In this document: positions 23,271 through 33,929 of the stretch, piece after piece
Layout: each line of letters starts with the position of its first letter
How positions within the stretch are numbered: the first letter of the stretch is position 1
From: Beaufortia kweichowensis
Lineage: Eukaryota; Chordata; Actinopteri; Cypriniformes; Gastromyzontidae
Length of the DNA stretch: 64,000 bases
Assembly (NCBI GenBank): GCA_019155185.1
Contig: CM032802.1
Span: forward strand, 17,262,425-17,326,424
Reading direction: 5' to 3'
The notes under the pieces: model-generated
Database searches by the model: none
Told to the model about the DNA's origin: nothing
Seen by the model: the letters and a program-made list of their open reading frames with translations, nothing else
Translations under genes and position numbers: made by a program

Positions 23271-26200
23271 ATGGTAAGCCACTGCTTACTTCAAGATCAA
23301 AGTTGTCAGGCAATTCTGTTTTCAAACAAGCAATGTTTTATGTAGACAATAACATGATTCCCTGTGGGCCATGAACGTTCTCTAAATTTATCGCATTATG
23401 TTTTCGTTGCTACCCCAAGGGCAAGAGCACAAAGACCAGCACTGGCCTTCACCCACACTGTGAAAAATGTCATAACCAACAGTGCAAGCTTCCCATAGAT
23501 ATCCCCACTTCATGTGTCTTTATTACCTGCCGTCTGCACTGTGGAGCCGCATTCCACCTTTGCAAAGAGGATGAGCATCGTCTGCTCTGCCCTAAGGAAA
23601 TCGTTCCGTGTCTCAACTTTGGTTATGGCTGTCCAATGACCATGACCCGACAGAAACTCGCTAAACACCTGGAAGTGTGTCCTGCCAGCGTGGTCACTTG
23701 TACCCTAGAATGGAACCGCTGGCCTGTTGTTGAGACGGATACAACCTTCTACAATACCCTGAAGGATCCAAACTACATGAATGAGCTTGACCTCGCCATG
23801 GCCCTAAGAGATCAGAAGCTTCTATTTAGCTCGATAAAAATGAGAACACTCTTCCCTGAGTTGATTGAGAAGATAGAAGAACTGGAAGTTCCACTAGATG
23901 GTGCTGTAGGAGGTGTTGATCCAGAAAAGTTGGACCCATTGACCTTAAACCCAGAAGAGATGTTGGACAATGAAGGAGAGGTTCATGAACTAACTGAAGA
24001 AGAGCGACTTGCCCTTGCCAAGAGCAAAGACGTGGCCTGCTTGGAGAACTACAGCATGTGGGAGAGAATGTTTGGGAAAGAGAAAGAAGGATGTAAGCAA
24101 ACTGTAATGAATTTAAAGGATGAAAGTGGTGCTACTAAAGAGGACAAGATTTGTTTTGAGAACAAAGGTCAAATAATGACTCCTCGTGAGTCCAATGATG
24201 AAGACTTTGCCAGAACAGGGTTAGCCCCTTGGCAGGATGGAGTTCTTGAGAGACTCCGTAAAGAGGTCAATGTGGCCGAATATAATATGTACCTGGTGCA
24301 CAATGGCTGCATGCTAATCAATTTTGGCCAGCTGGCTGCTTGCACACCAAAAGAAAAAGACTTTGTTTATGGTAATCTAGAGCCTATTGAAGTACAAACC
24401 GTACACTCTTTCAACGTGCCGACCAGCTACAGAGCCAAGCGTAGCCACCTCAAGGATCCATCACAAATGGTCAAGAAGACAGACCAGAATGTGGACACGT
24501 CTGATTTAGGGATCGGCATTGAAGAGCTCCCGAAGGCAAATGAGGTAGAGACCACGTTGTTGTGCAGCTTAGAAAAAGAATTAAAGGGTCATCAGATATG
24601 TGAAACGGTTGGAAATGATGGGCTGTATGTTGATATTGCAACACAGACCTACGATTTCCACACAGCTCCGTTCAAAAGCGACACTTCTTTGGCTGATGTT
24701 GTCAAGGGCCAGCCTCAAAGACTGCACATGCAGATTCAGACCGAATGTGTGACAAGGAGACACAACAAGTCTTGCTCGGCCTTCACATACCTGTGCTGCC
24801 ACGCTTTCAGACGTGATGAATACCCCTGGCACTTCAGAAACATGCATGTAGATATCGGGTCCAGCCTCAACGGCTGGTTTATGCAGCGGTGCCCGCTGGC
24901 TTACCTGGGCTGCACCTTCAGCCAGACGCATTTCCGACCAGCTAAGTATCGGGCCTCCGTGAGCTACGATCCGGATCTTAGCGTGTTTACACTGGAACCG
25001 GAAGTATCAGAGTTGCTTTATAAGGGAGTAAGAACAGTCAGCAGTGAACGGAAGCGAGCGAGGAATTTAGACTCTCTGAGCAGACTTCCTTTTGAGATCT
25101 TACAACACATTGTGGGATTTTTGGACAGTGTGTCATTGGGTTATCTGGCTCAGGTGTCCCAGCTAATGAGGGAAGTCTGTAGCACTGTTCTACAGCAGAA
25201 GGGCATGGTGTCCCTCAAGTGGGAGAAAAAGATATATTCCCATGGTGGATTTACCTGGAGGGCCCGAAAGAAGGTACCGTTTTTGTTTGTATTCTGTCAG
25301 TCCTATTTATAGAGCTTGCAAGGCACTAACCCTCATGTTATTCCAATCTTGTATGACTTTCCTCTGTAAAACACAGAAGATATTTTGAAGAATGTTGGTA
25401 ACCAAACAACCCCCGTTGGGTTCCATTGTTTGAACAAAGAGTCATACAGGTTTTAAATTACTTTGGGGTAAATAAATGATGACAAAATCTTTATCTCTTT
25501 ATCACTGCAAAGACTTGACAACACACTCAACAGAAATCAACACATCTGTTGAGCGTCAAGTGTCTTTGATGGTCACAGGACCAAAAGTTAAAAAAACGAA
25601 CACACAACTTGAAAACTGTATTGCTGTACTTGCAAGCACTGGTATTTCCTTAAGGAGATGTAAATGTTGTTCTCCAGCTGATGCAAGAACCAGTTTAATT
25701 GTGCATAAGATGGCCTTCTTAATAGTTAAGAAATCATGCACAAAAATGAAATGGAAATATCTTCCAGCCCTATCGAGTTATTTCAGGAGCATTAGTGGTG
25801 TAGCTGTGCATGATAAACATTTCAAAAACGTTCAGGCACTGTTGTCTGATCTGTGAGGTATGTGGGTCAGAGAGCAGGGAGGGTGAACATGGGTCACTTT
25901 TACTTCATGTCAGTCAGTCACACATTTCTGGACGTTTGCTTCTGGGTGACAGGTGGTTTCTTTCCTTCTTTCTTCCTATTGTTTGTGAAGTAATTGATCT
26001 TGGTGTTCAACCGACAGGGTCGTAACCTGCATGGAGGAGAGCCGATGAGATCAGTGCTCTGGAGTGATGAGAAAAACAGATTGGTTTAAAGGCACATAAA
26101 TATAGTATTGTAACTTTAATAAGAGACAGAATTATTTATATAGTCAGCCCAAATATAAGCCATAACTAAAATGCATGAACGGTATTGCATTTGATAATTG

Positions 26201-26636
26201 AATGTTAAACCAAAACCAAATGATGCAAGTGAAGAATTACATCGTTTTTTGTTGTATTTTTAATGTGTTGTATTTTTTGTCTGTGTTAGGGTGATTTCAA
26301 ATGTAGTTCACCAGTAATGGAATGCAGTAATGGAGTGTCAAAAAATATTGTCATTGTTTCAAACATACATAATTTAAGTGTGGCTTCCGTCTCCATATGG
26401 TTTATTTTTTATCATAACGCTTTTACCAAAGTAATACAGACCTCATCTCATTTCAGATATGGGAGTTCAGCAGTCTCTTCTCACCAGTAGATGAATGGGT
26501 GTTTGAAGACGTTCCCCCCATGTCAGAGCACCTGAAGGTCTGCCCGTTCTACCAGAAGGAGGTCAGAAGTGAACCTGTTGCTTTACCCAGCATAATAGAC
26601 CTCCAGAAGGAAAGAGGGACATCTCACGACTCATGA
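23271..26636 (+). CDS. fbxo40: F-box only protein 40 (TRAF-type zinc finger plus F-box)
   Basis: Three coding pieces: 23271-23273 (ATG only, end of a 31 bp exon starting at 23243, donor GTAAGC), 23420-25273 and 26457-26636, all phase 0, giving 678 residues (mammalian protein about 700). Residues about 15-95 form a Cys/His-rich TRAF-type zinc finger (HCEKCHN, CRLHCGAAFHLCKEDEH, HLEVCPASVVTC). The middle has family blocks such as GLAPWQDGVLERL, YNMYLVHNG and SECVTRRHNKS-like sequence. The F-box is near residues 552-600 (LSRLPFEILQHIVGFLDSVS). The last exon gives IWEFSSLFS and MSEHLKVCPF. The product is an SCF ubiquitin-ligase substrate adaptor; in mammals it is muscle-restricted and linked to IRS1 turnover. 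Conserved blocks and total length favour FBXO40 over its paralogue FBXO30. Splice sites are canonical and no breaks are seen. Confidence 0.93.
25325..25490. mobile_element. Palindromic MITE copy in fbxo40 intron
   Basis: CCTCATGTTATTCCAATCTT, TGTATGACTTTCCTCTGTAA, AAGATATTTTGAAGAATGTT, GGTAACCAAACAAC and GTCATACAGGTTTTAAAT appear in the order typical of the abundant cyprinid palindromic MITE. It lies entirely within the 1.18 kb intron between the last two coding exons of fbxo40. The 126-codon frame that starts at its right edge continues into intron sequence and is not taken as coding. Confidence 0.7.
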
Positions 26637-26756
26637 GTTCTTCACCACGGACATGCGACAATAGATTAAGACACTTTTGACACAATTGTTTGTACATTTA
26701 CAGCATGTATATAAAGGGATGAAAATGTTAAGTATACCATGTCAAATCATTTTAGA

Positions 26757-26762
26757 AATAAA
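26757..26762 (+). terminator. fbxo40 polyadenylation signal
   Basis: AATAAA lies 120 bp after the fbxo40 stop codon at 26634-26636. This implies a short 3' untranslated region ending near 26.78 kb. Confidence 0.65.
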
Positions 26763-27167
26763 TGTCTACTTCAGTGTTTCTCAACCAGGGAGCTGGAGGG
26801 CGATAAGGGAGGCTCAAGATGACTTAAAATTATTTAAATAAGACAAAAGAAGCATAACATGACTAAAAATCAAGATATTTCTGTTAGTGTTTAGTCATTT
26901 TTATTAGAAATATACATCTATCTAGTTATGCCAAGGTCTTGATTATTTTACTGGCTAGAAATGTTAAGTTTGGGAAGTTTCAGATATTGTTTTAACTCTA
27001 AAAGGTTGAGATCCATAGGTCTGTATCTTCTTAATGTGTTGTGTTTTTACAAGTCTTGGGTGACCTCTAGTGGCAAACAAAATAACATACACTTCAGAAG
27101 CTACAACCCCAAAATGTGCCTGTGATGTTTATTTTGTTTTCGTCACATCTCTGCATTTAAAAAAGCT

Positions 27168-27173
27168 TTTATT
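27168..27173 (-). terminator. ttc36 polyadenylation signal
   Basis: TTTATT on the plus strand is AATAAA on the minus strand, 120 bp beyond the ttc36 stop codon (27293-27295). The two convergent genes therefore end only about 0.4 kb apart. Confidence 0.55.
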
Positions 27174-27292
27174 GGAAAGATTGTATATGTACATACAGTA
27201 TGATTTAAATACAAAGAATGTCTTTGTTGCAGTACAATAAACACATTTATGAGTGTGGATTTGCATTCGTCACTTCATCATATGATTCTACT

Positions 27293-29925
27293 CTATTGCC
27301 TCTCTGATATTTCTGGGTTGCGTAGTTTATTGATGACCTCTGACAGCATACGATTGCACAGGGCAGCATACGGGTTTAAGAGCACAGCCTGTTGACGGGC
27401 GAACTCGCTGCCCAGAGCTGCTGCCTTCTCAAAGTCCACCCGAGCCTCTTCGTCACGGCCCGTCAACCTGAGGAGGAGCCCATGCTGGACCAGAGCCTGG
27501 CACGCTGTTCGCCCTGTGCCGCTGCTCAGAGAGATGGCCTTCCCAAGATCCTCCACTGCACCTGAAATACAACAGATTAGTGAGATTAACTCCTTATACT
27601 GAACATAAAGAGGAATTATGGGATGCACAATATTTTAGTATTTTCAGTATGTATACTGGGTCAATGTAACTTAACATCGTGTTTTTTCTTTGTAAAAAAT
27701 TGTGTCTATAATTAAAAATGTAGACACAAAAAAGAAAAGTGTGTCTATAATTAAACCAACGCATTTGTTTTATGGATTTATGATCACATTAAGATTTGAA
27801 TATGTGTGCCATATCAACCTTGACCACATGGACAACAGAAATTAATTTTCAAAAATGATTACATTTTTTCCTTATATTTTTTAAATCTTTTAATATTAAA
27901 CGTAACCTGTAACAAGCTATATATATAACACTTTTCATACATTTTTTTTGAATGAATTTTTTATATGAACAAATTAAACGAATTTGTAACATATTCTTTA
28001 GTTATTCTGATGCGAACTATCCGACATTTAGATTTCAAATACAACACTGTTGTTACAGATTTGTTGAAAGTGCATACACTCTAAAAACTAATTCAGGGGA
28101 CCTTTAGTCATTACTTAAATATATATATTGTTGTGACATAAAAAATCAAGTTCTGAAATGCTGTTAGACTTTTTACTTGTAATTGTTATTTTATTGAGCT
28201 TGGATGACACACAAATTATGCCTATTGATTCGATATACTATCATGACTTGTCATAGCTTAACATTTTCAGTTCATCTCAAATGTATTTAATTTTAAGTTC
28301 TGTTAATGTAAAATACAATCTTATGACGTCTAAACGGCCCACAGTTTCCTGCATGTGCGGCATGTTGAAGGCCAGACGAGTGACCAGCTGAAAGTCATTG
28401 ACACTTAATGTGGTGAATGGTAAGTAATTTTTTGCTTAATTACATTGAATTACATTCGCTCAGGATTCTGTTGGTGATACTGTAACCGAATACTGACATT
28501 TGTGAAAGGTGTTGTTGTTGTTGGAGAACGCGGTAAATTCGTGTTGTGGTTGTGGAGTAAATGGTGTAAATAAAGTTTATGGAGACCGAACATGGACTGC
28601 GGCCGAGGGATGTTTTGTGGCAAACATATGAGCAGCTTAACGCTGGTTTTGTTTGCGTGTGGTTAGCTGCAATAGCAGCTAATTGTTAACAGTTGGTCTA
28701 ATATTTAAACTTGATGTCTGCATTAGAGAACATGGCTGTAAATCTTCTCTTTTAAAGTTGATTGAAAGAATATTTGTTCATTTCATGTTTAAATTAGTGC
28801 CTTGAATGTACAGTAATCAATGGTTCTAAATCATTTGACTATTACTGTCTGATTTTCTGTCTTCACGTTATTTAAAACATTATGTTGGATCAACTTAAAT
28901 AGTTGCATTCATGTTGACAATTTTTAAGTTCATGTTACTTAGAAATGTGTTTTTATTGTGGCAAAAAAACGTCTTCACCTTACTTAAAACATTATGTTGG
29001 ATCAACTCAAAATATTGCTTTGAATTAATGTAATTCTCCCCATTGACTTAAGTTAAAAATTCTAGTGGAAAACGTTAACATATTTTTTTTTGTTGAACCA
29101 ATGTTTTATTTTTTAGAGTGTACAGAACGTAAGTACCTGTAATTAAAATACCTAAAACTTAATCCCTTACTTTACTTCAGTGTAAAAGTAATTTACAGTA
29201 ATTCATTACTAAAGTAATCCATTACACCCAACACTGATTCAAGCATTGTTATACTGCTGTCTGTTTCTAAAAGATAAAGAAGACATGGGTGACCTTCAGT
29301 GTCTCCCTGTAGACGTTTGGTCTGGGCTCGGTTATTATATGCCGAAGCTCTTTGCGGCAGGACTCGTATGGCCTGGTTAAAATGCTGAAGAGCAGAGGCC
29401 AGATCTCCAGATTCAGCTGCAGAAACTCCCTGTAGTTCCAGATCTTTTACCTGCTTCACAAGATCTGGGTCAAAAGCACTGTCTGCAGAAACACAGAGAA
29501 CAGACAGACACACTGAGTTCACACTGACAACACATTCTGTAGGCCTAGTCTTCCTTCTTTTTTCCTTAACCTTTTTGTACTTATTATTAAACAATTTTAT
29601 AAATATATCTACATGTATATGTTTATAAATATTATCAACATGAAACAAAACATGAACAAAAATAAACAATTGTTTTTTTCTCTTAACTAACATTGACAAA
29701 GATGTAAATAAATGTAAATAATATGTTGCTCAGGTCAGCTAATGCAATATCTAATGTTAACAAATACAACTATACTGCATACTGTAACAGTATGAAGCTG
29801 CTAGTAAAGCTTTTCTTACCATCATCTGTCAGCTCATCTTCTTGGTTTAATGCAGGAATATCTCCAAATGGGCTGGTAGGGTTAAAGATGGCTTGTAAAA
29901 CAGCTCTGTCATGTGCTGAAGCCAT
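27293..29925 (-). CDS. ttc36: Tetratricopeptide repeat protein 36
   Basis: Three coding exons on the minus strand: 29925-29820 (ATG, donor GTAAGA), 29482-29294 and 27561-27293 (stop TAG). They join in frame to 187 residues, against about 190 in mammals. Exon 1 gives the N-terminal family block AVLQAIFNPTSPFGDIP. Exon 2 gives LELQGVSAAESGDLASALQH and RASAYNNRAQTKRLQGD, the first TPR helices (about residues 48-100). Exon 3 gives the remaining TPR units and the conserved NPYAALCNRML tail. TPR repeats are helical protein-binding modules; the mammalian protein is a chaperone-associated, liver/kidney-enriched protein. The exon 2 donor (GAAG/GTCACC) is a weak GT site, but the frame and the clean acceptor of exon 3 support it. 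Frame extensions beyond these exon edges are intron sequence. Confidence 0.92.
28075..29122. mobile_element. 1.05 kb inverted-terminus element in ttc36 intron 2
   Basis: The left end TACACTCTAAAAA (28075-28087) is matched by its exact reverse complement at 29110-29122. TA at both outer edges could be a target duplication. The interior has no transposase frame. It has a GC-richer core (about 28.33-28.66 kb) and a direct duplication of AAAACATTATGTTGGATCAA near 28.88 and 28.99 kb. It fits a non-autonomous DNA transposon occupying about 60% of the 1.73 kb intron. Confidence 0.55.
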
Positions 29926-30340
29926 GTTCTTCTATACTGTGGACGGAAAAAACCTGAAACAATGCTTTTTAGCTTTCATATGGAGGAAAAGAGGAGTTGT
30001 CTGAATATCTCTCTTCAGCACTTCACATGAGCCAATCAGAGGAGGGGGTGGATGCAGGACTTTGATATGGTACAGCATCTGTGTTTGGTTAAACCAGCTG
30101 TTAAGCTATGGGATGTCCAGGAACTACTTTTAAGCTGTTTTTTGTTTTGCTTTAATGCTAAAAACAACGATATAGTTTTTTATTATAAATTAAAGCTAAC
30201 AAGAAAGAAAAAATAAGAAAATACAATCACAGACTGTGATGGACTCCAGCACTCCAATGAACCTGCAGACGATACGATATGAATGAAGAATCAAATGCCT
30301 AATCCACCCACAGCCCAAATTATAACTTTTATCCAATGAA
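29926..30340. other. Upstream region of ttc36
   Basis: This is the promoter side of ttc36 on the minus strand. I see no clear TATA box or recognisable factor site. The sequence from 30.1 kb on is AT-rich and leads directly into the 19-20 bp minisatellite. Confidence 0.4.
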
Positions 30341-31724
30341 CAGAATAAAGTCTATCTAGATTCCAAAAAGTCTATCTAGATTCCATAAAGTCTATCTAGA
30401 TTCCATAAAGTCTATCTAGATTCCATAAAGTCTATTTTATTCCGAAAAGTCTATCTAGATTCCATAAAGTCTATTTTATTCCGAAAAGTCTATCTAGATT
30501 CCAAAAAGTCTATCTAGATTCCATAAAGTCTATCTAGATTCTATAAAGTCTATTTTATTCCAAAAAGTCTATTTTATTCCATAAAGTCTATCTAGATTCC
30601 ATAAAGTCTATTTTATTCCAAAAAGTCTATCTAGATTCCATAAAGTCTATCTAGATTCTATAAAGTCTATCTAGATTCTATAAAGTCTATTTTATTCCAA
30701 AAAGTCTATTTTATTCCATAAAGTCTATCTAGATTCCAAAAAGTCTATTTTATTCCAAAAAGTCTATCTAGATTCCATAAAGTCTATTTTATTCCAAAAA
30801 GTCTTTTTTATTCCAAAAAGTCTATTTTATTCCAAAAAGTCTATCTAGATTCCAAAAAGTCTATCTAGATTCCATAAAGTCTATCTAGATTCCATAAAGT
30901 CTATTTTATTCCAAAAAGTCTATTTTATTCCATAAAGTCTATTTTATTCCAAAAAGTCTATTTTATTCCATAAAGTCTATCTAGATTCTATAAAGTCTAT
31001 CTAGATTCTATAAAGTCTATCTAGATTCCAAAAAGTCTGTTTTTTATTTCATAAAGTCTATTTAGATTCCATAAAGTCTATCTAGATTCCATAAAGTCTA
31101 TCTAGATTCTATAAAGTCTATTTTATTCCAAAAAGTCTATTTTATTCCATAAAGTCTATCTAGATTCCATAAAGTCTATTTTATTCCAAAAAGTCTATTT
31201 TATTCCATAAAGTCTATCTAGATTCCATAAAGTCTATCTAGATTCCATAAAGTCTATTTTATTCCAAAAAGTCTATTTTATTCCATAAAGTCTATTTTAT
31301 TCCAAAAAGTCTATTTTATTCCATAAAGTCTATCTAGATTCTATAAAGTCTATCTAGATTCTATAAAGTCTATCTAGATTCCAAAAAGTCTATTTTATTC
31401 CAAAAAGTCTATCTAGATTCCATAAAGTCTATTTTATTCCAAAAAGTCTCTCTAGATTCCATAAAGTCTATTTTATTCCAAAAAGTCTATTTTATTCCAT
31501 AAAGTCTATCTAGATTCCAAAAAGTCTGTTTTTTATTTCATAAAGTCTATTTAGATTCCATAAAGTCTATCTAGATTCCATAAAGTCTATCTAGATTCCA
31601 TAAAGTCTGTTTTTTATTCCATAAAGTCTATTTAGATTCCAAGTCTATCTAGATTCCATAAAGTCTGTTTTATTCCAAAAAGTCTATTTTATTCCATAAA
31701 GTCTATCTAGATTCCAAAAAGTCT
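30341..31724. repeat. 19-20 bp minisatellite, left block
   Basis: Tandem units of two main types: a 20 bp unit AGTCTATCTAGATTCCATAA (with an XbaI-type TCTAGA core) and a 19 bp unit AGTCTATTTTATTCCAAAA, mixed irregularly with CTATAA and GTTTTTTATTCC variants. A mosaic of about 170 bp at 30861 recurs at 31214 (offset 353 bp), and a rare TTTTTATTTC variant at 31041 recurs at 31530 (offset 489 bp). This shows segmental duplication inside the array. No coding sequence. Confidence 0.95.
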
Positions 31725-31867
31725 GTTCCCTTTCAAGGGAACTCAACGCTGCGTCAGCGAATGACGCTATGGGAACGCCTTTGCGTGACCGCGTCTGAAG
31801 CACGTGTGCAAGATTGCCGAATGGCGGGACAGAACGCCACGGGCGGGTGACGCCAGGACCAGGAAGC

Positions 31868-31873
31868 TATAAA
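31868..31873 (+). promoter_or_regulatory. TATA box in the DIRS left terminal repeat
   Basis: TATAAA within AGCTATAAAGAGCG. The same block occurs inverted in the right terminal repeat near 37.50 kb. It is about 140 bp upstream of the gag-like start at 32011 and likely drives element transcription from about 31.90 kb. Confidence 0.5.
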
Positions 31874-32010
31874 GAGCGTGGAACGCACACACATTCAGCT
31901 TTGTGCCTTCAGCTGCGCTGTGTGTGTGATTGTTGTTTGTCTAGGCTCGAAAACGCCATTAACTGAGTGTTTGTTGAGAGAGTGAAAGTAAATTAGATCT
32001 TTATATCAAT

Positions 32011-33260
32011 ATGTCTTTCAAACCGTGTGTTCCCCCATGTGCTCGCTTCATTACGAGTGGGGATACTCACGAGTTTTGTGTTGTCTGTTTGGGGGTGGAT
32101 CATGCCCGGGCGCTTTGAGAGCCTTCGACGTGTGCATTGTGAAGCTCTCCTCTCCGCGACTTTTCGCCTCCTCGGCTGGCATGTGCAAATAAACATGCCC
32201 AGCCTAGCGGTTCTCATGGCGCTCGGTTCTGCCGAGGCAGGGCGGCGGCTACCGGCCATGGGATCGCGAGATGGACTTGGCTGATGTGATGGAGATGGGC
32301 CCGGCCTTTCTCCTCCCCTCTCCGCCTCGTCCCTCTCCACCGCTGGTCAACAAGCCCGTGTTGCGGTTCCTGTTGCCAGTGGGGAATCCGCATTTTCTGC
32401 TGTCTTCCTCTGAGGGAGGAGATTTGCAGAGTGTGGACACGGGGAAACTGAGCGTCCCCTATGTATGAAGAGCTGGTTGAGGTGGTGGCGGGCAGTCGCC
32501 CAGCTAAAAATCGACTGGCCGCTGGAAGCCGAAAGCGCTTCGCCAGCCTAGCAAGCTGGATGAGCTTTCTTAAACCGAAAACGCCACCTCACCGCCGGGG
32601 CTTACCTTTCTTTCCCGACTTGCATAACGAGTTATCAGGATCGTGGAATAAACCATATTCGCCCCGTGTTCACAGTCCCCGTACCTCTGTATACTCTAAC
32701 ATTGCGGGGCTTCGAGCACGCGGTAATGACGACGATGCCAGCGGTGGAGCAGACGCTATGGCTATCTGTCCCCGGGTGCGGCATCGTCGCCAAAGCTCCC
32801 GGTTCTCCCATCAAAGCCGCAGGATCACTCCTCGGCTTTGGTGGGGAAAGCTTATTCCGCAGCAGGTCAGGCTGGGGCATGCCTACACACTATATCCATG
32901 CTCCAGGCCTATCAGGCTGACCTGCTGCGGGAGCTAGGATGAAGGCGGTGTGGACCCAGGACGCGGTTCGCGAAGCCGCGCCGGGCCACTGATGTGTCTC
33001 TCCGTGCCATCCGAGAAACAGCCAAGGCTGTGGGCAGGTCTATGTCTGCCCTGGTGGCTACTGAGAGGCATTTATGGTTGAACCTCTCGGGCATCAAAGC
33101 AGCCGATAAGTCCCTGCTGCTTGATGCCCGCTGTCCTCTCGGGGCCTGTTCGGCATCGGTTAACTCCGTCGTCGACAGGTTCCGGATGCTAAGAACCAGG
33201 CCGCGGCCTTCTCACAATTTATCCTCGCCCGTCATCGGGTGCTGAGGCTGCTGGGCGGAG
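32011..33260 (+). pseudogene. DIRS gag-like region, frame-broken
   Basis: The frame opens with ATG at 32011, giving MSFKPCVPPC and a Cys-containing segment (HEFCVVCLGVDHARAL), and is then stopped. The related continuation (FESLRRVHCEALL) appears in a neighbouring frame, so at least one frameshift lies near 32.12 kb. Further pieces in different frames run to about 33.25 kb. By position, and because it precedes the polymerase, it corresponds to the structural protein of DIRS elements. No intact product is possible. Confidence 0.6.
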
Positions 33261-33929
33261 CAGCCCCAGCCCTCCACCTCTGCTTACCGAGGTAGGCAGA
33301 AGGAGAGTGTTTCCTCCGAGCCCCACCACAACGTCAGTGGGGCTCTGAAGAACACTCTAGGCCCGCCCTTCCCAGCGAAAAGCGGACCTGAGGGGCCGTT
33401 ATTCAGGCTAAGACGGCGAGGGACCAAGAGGCGGGCACCTGACTGCGCTGGGCGGCGTCAGCCTGTCCCGCCAGCCCCTGGGAGCAGACCGGTTAACGCC
33501 TCATCAACGGGCGGCCCGGTCCTGTCCTGCCCTTCTCTAGATGCTCAGCGTTGTTCACGCCCTGCTTCGGGACGCACTGGTGTCAGTGGTACCATACGAG
33601 GCGCCGTAGCGCTTCTCGAAAGTGTACCCCAGCAATATCAGCTCTGGGTGCCGAACTTAATACAAGACTTAAAACCAGATGCCCCAAGGGGCTGGCTCCC
33701 TCCAGCGATTTACCTGGCAGCGTGCAAGCCTCTGCCACACGCACAAAACCTTCAACTTCAGCCCAGTCCCGAGGGGCTGGTTCCCACAGTGTGGCTCACT
33801 TGGGCGTGCCAACCTCCGCCAGCCACGCAAAACGCATGACAGACACCAGCCCCGAGGGGCTGGTTCCTCTTGTGCACTACCTGGCAGCGTGGAAACTTCT
33901 GCCAAACATTTCACGTTGGGTTCTACGAT

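Noticed and set aside
24581..24931. 116-codon minus-strand frame
   Set aside because: It lies wholly inside the long fbxo40 exon and is its shadow.
25476..25856. 126-codon plus-strand frame after the fbxo40 long exon
   Set aside because: It begins in a MITE and lies in the intron; the true continuation of fbxo40 is the exon at 26457.
23271..26636. Assignment to FBXO30 rather than FBXO40
   Set aside because: The central blocks (GLAPWQDGVLERL, YNMYLVHNG), the C-terminal exon and the total length fit FBXO40 better than its longer paralogue.
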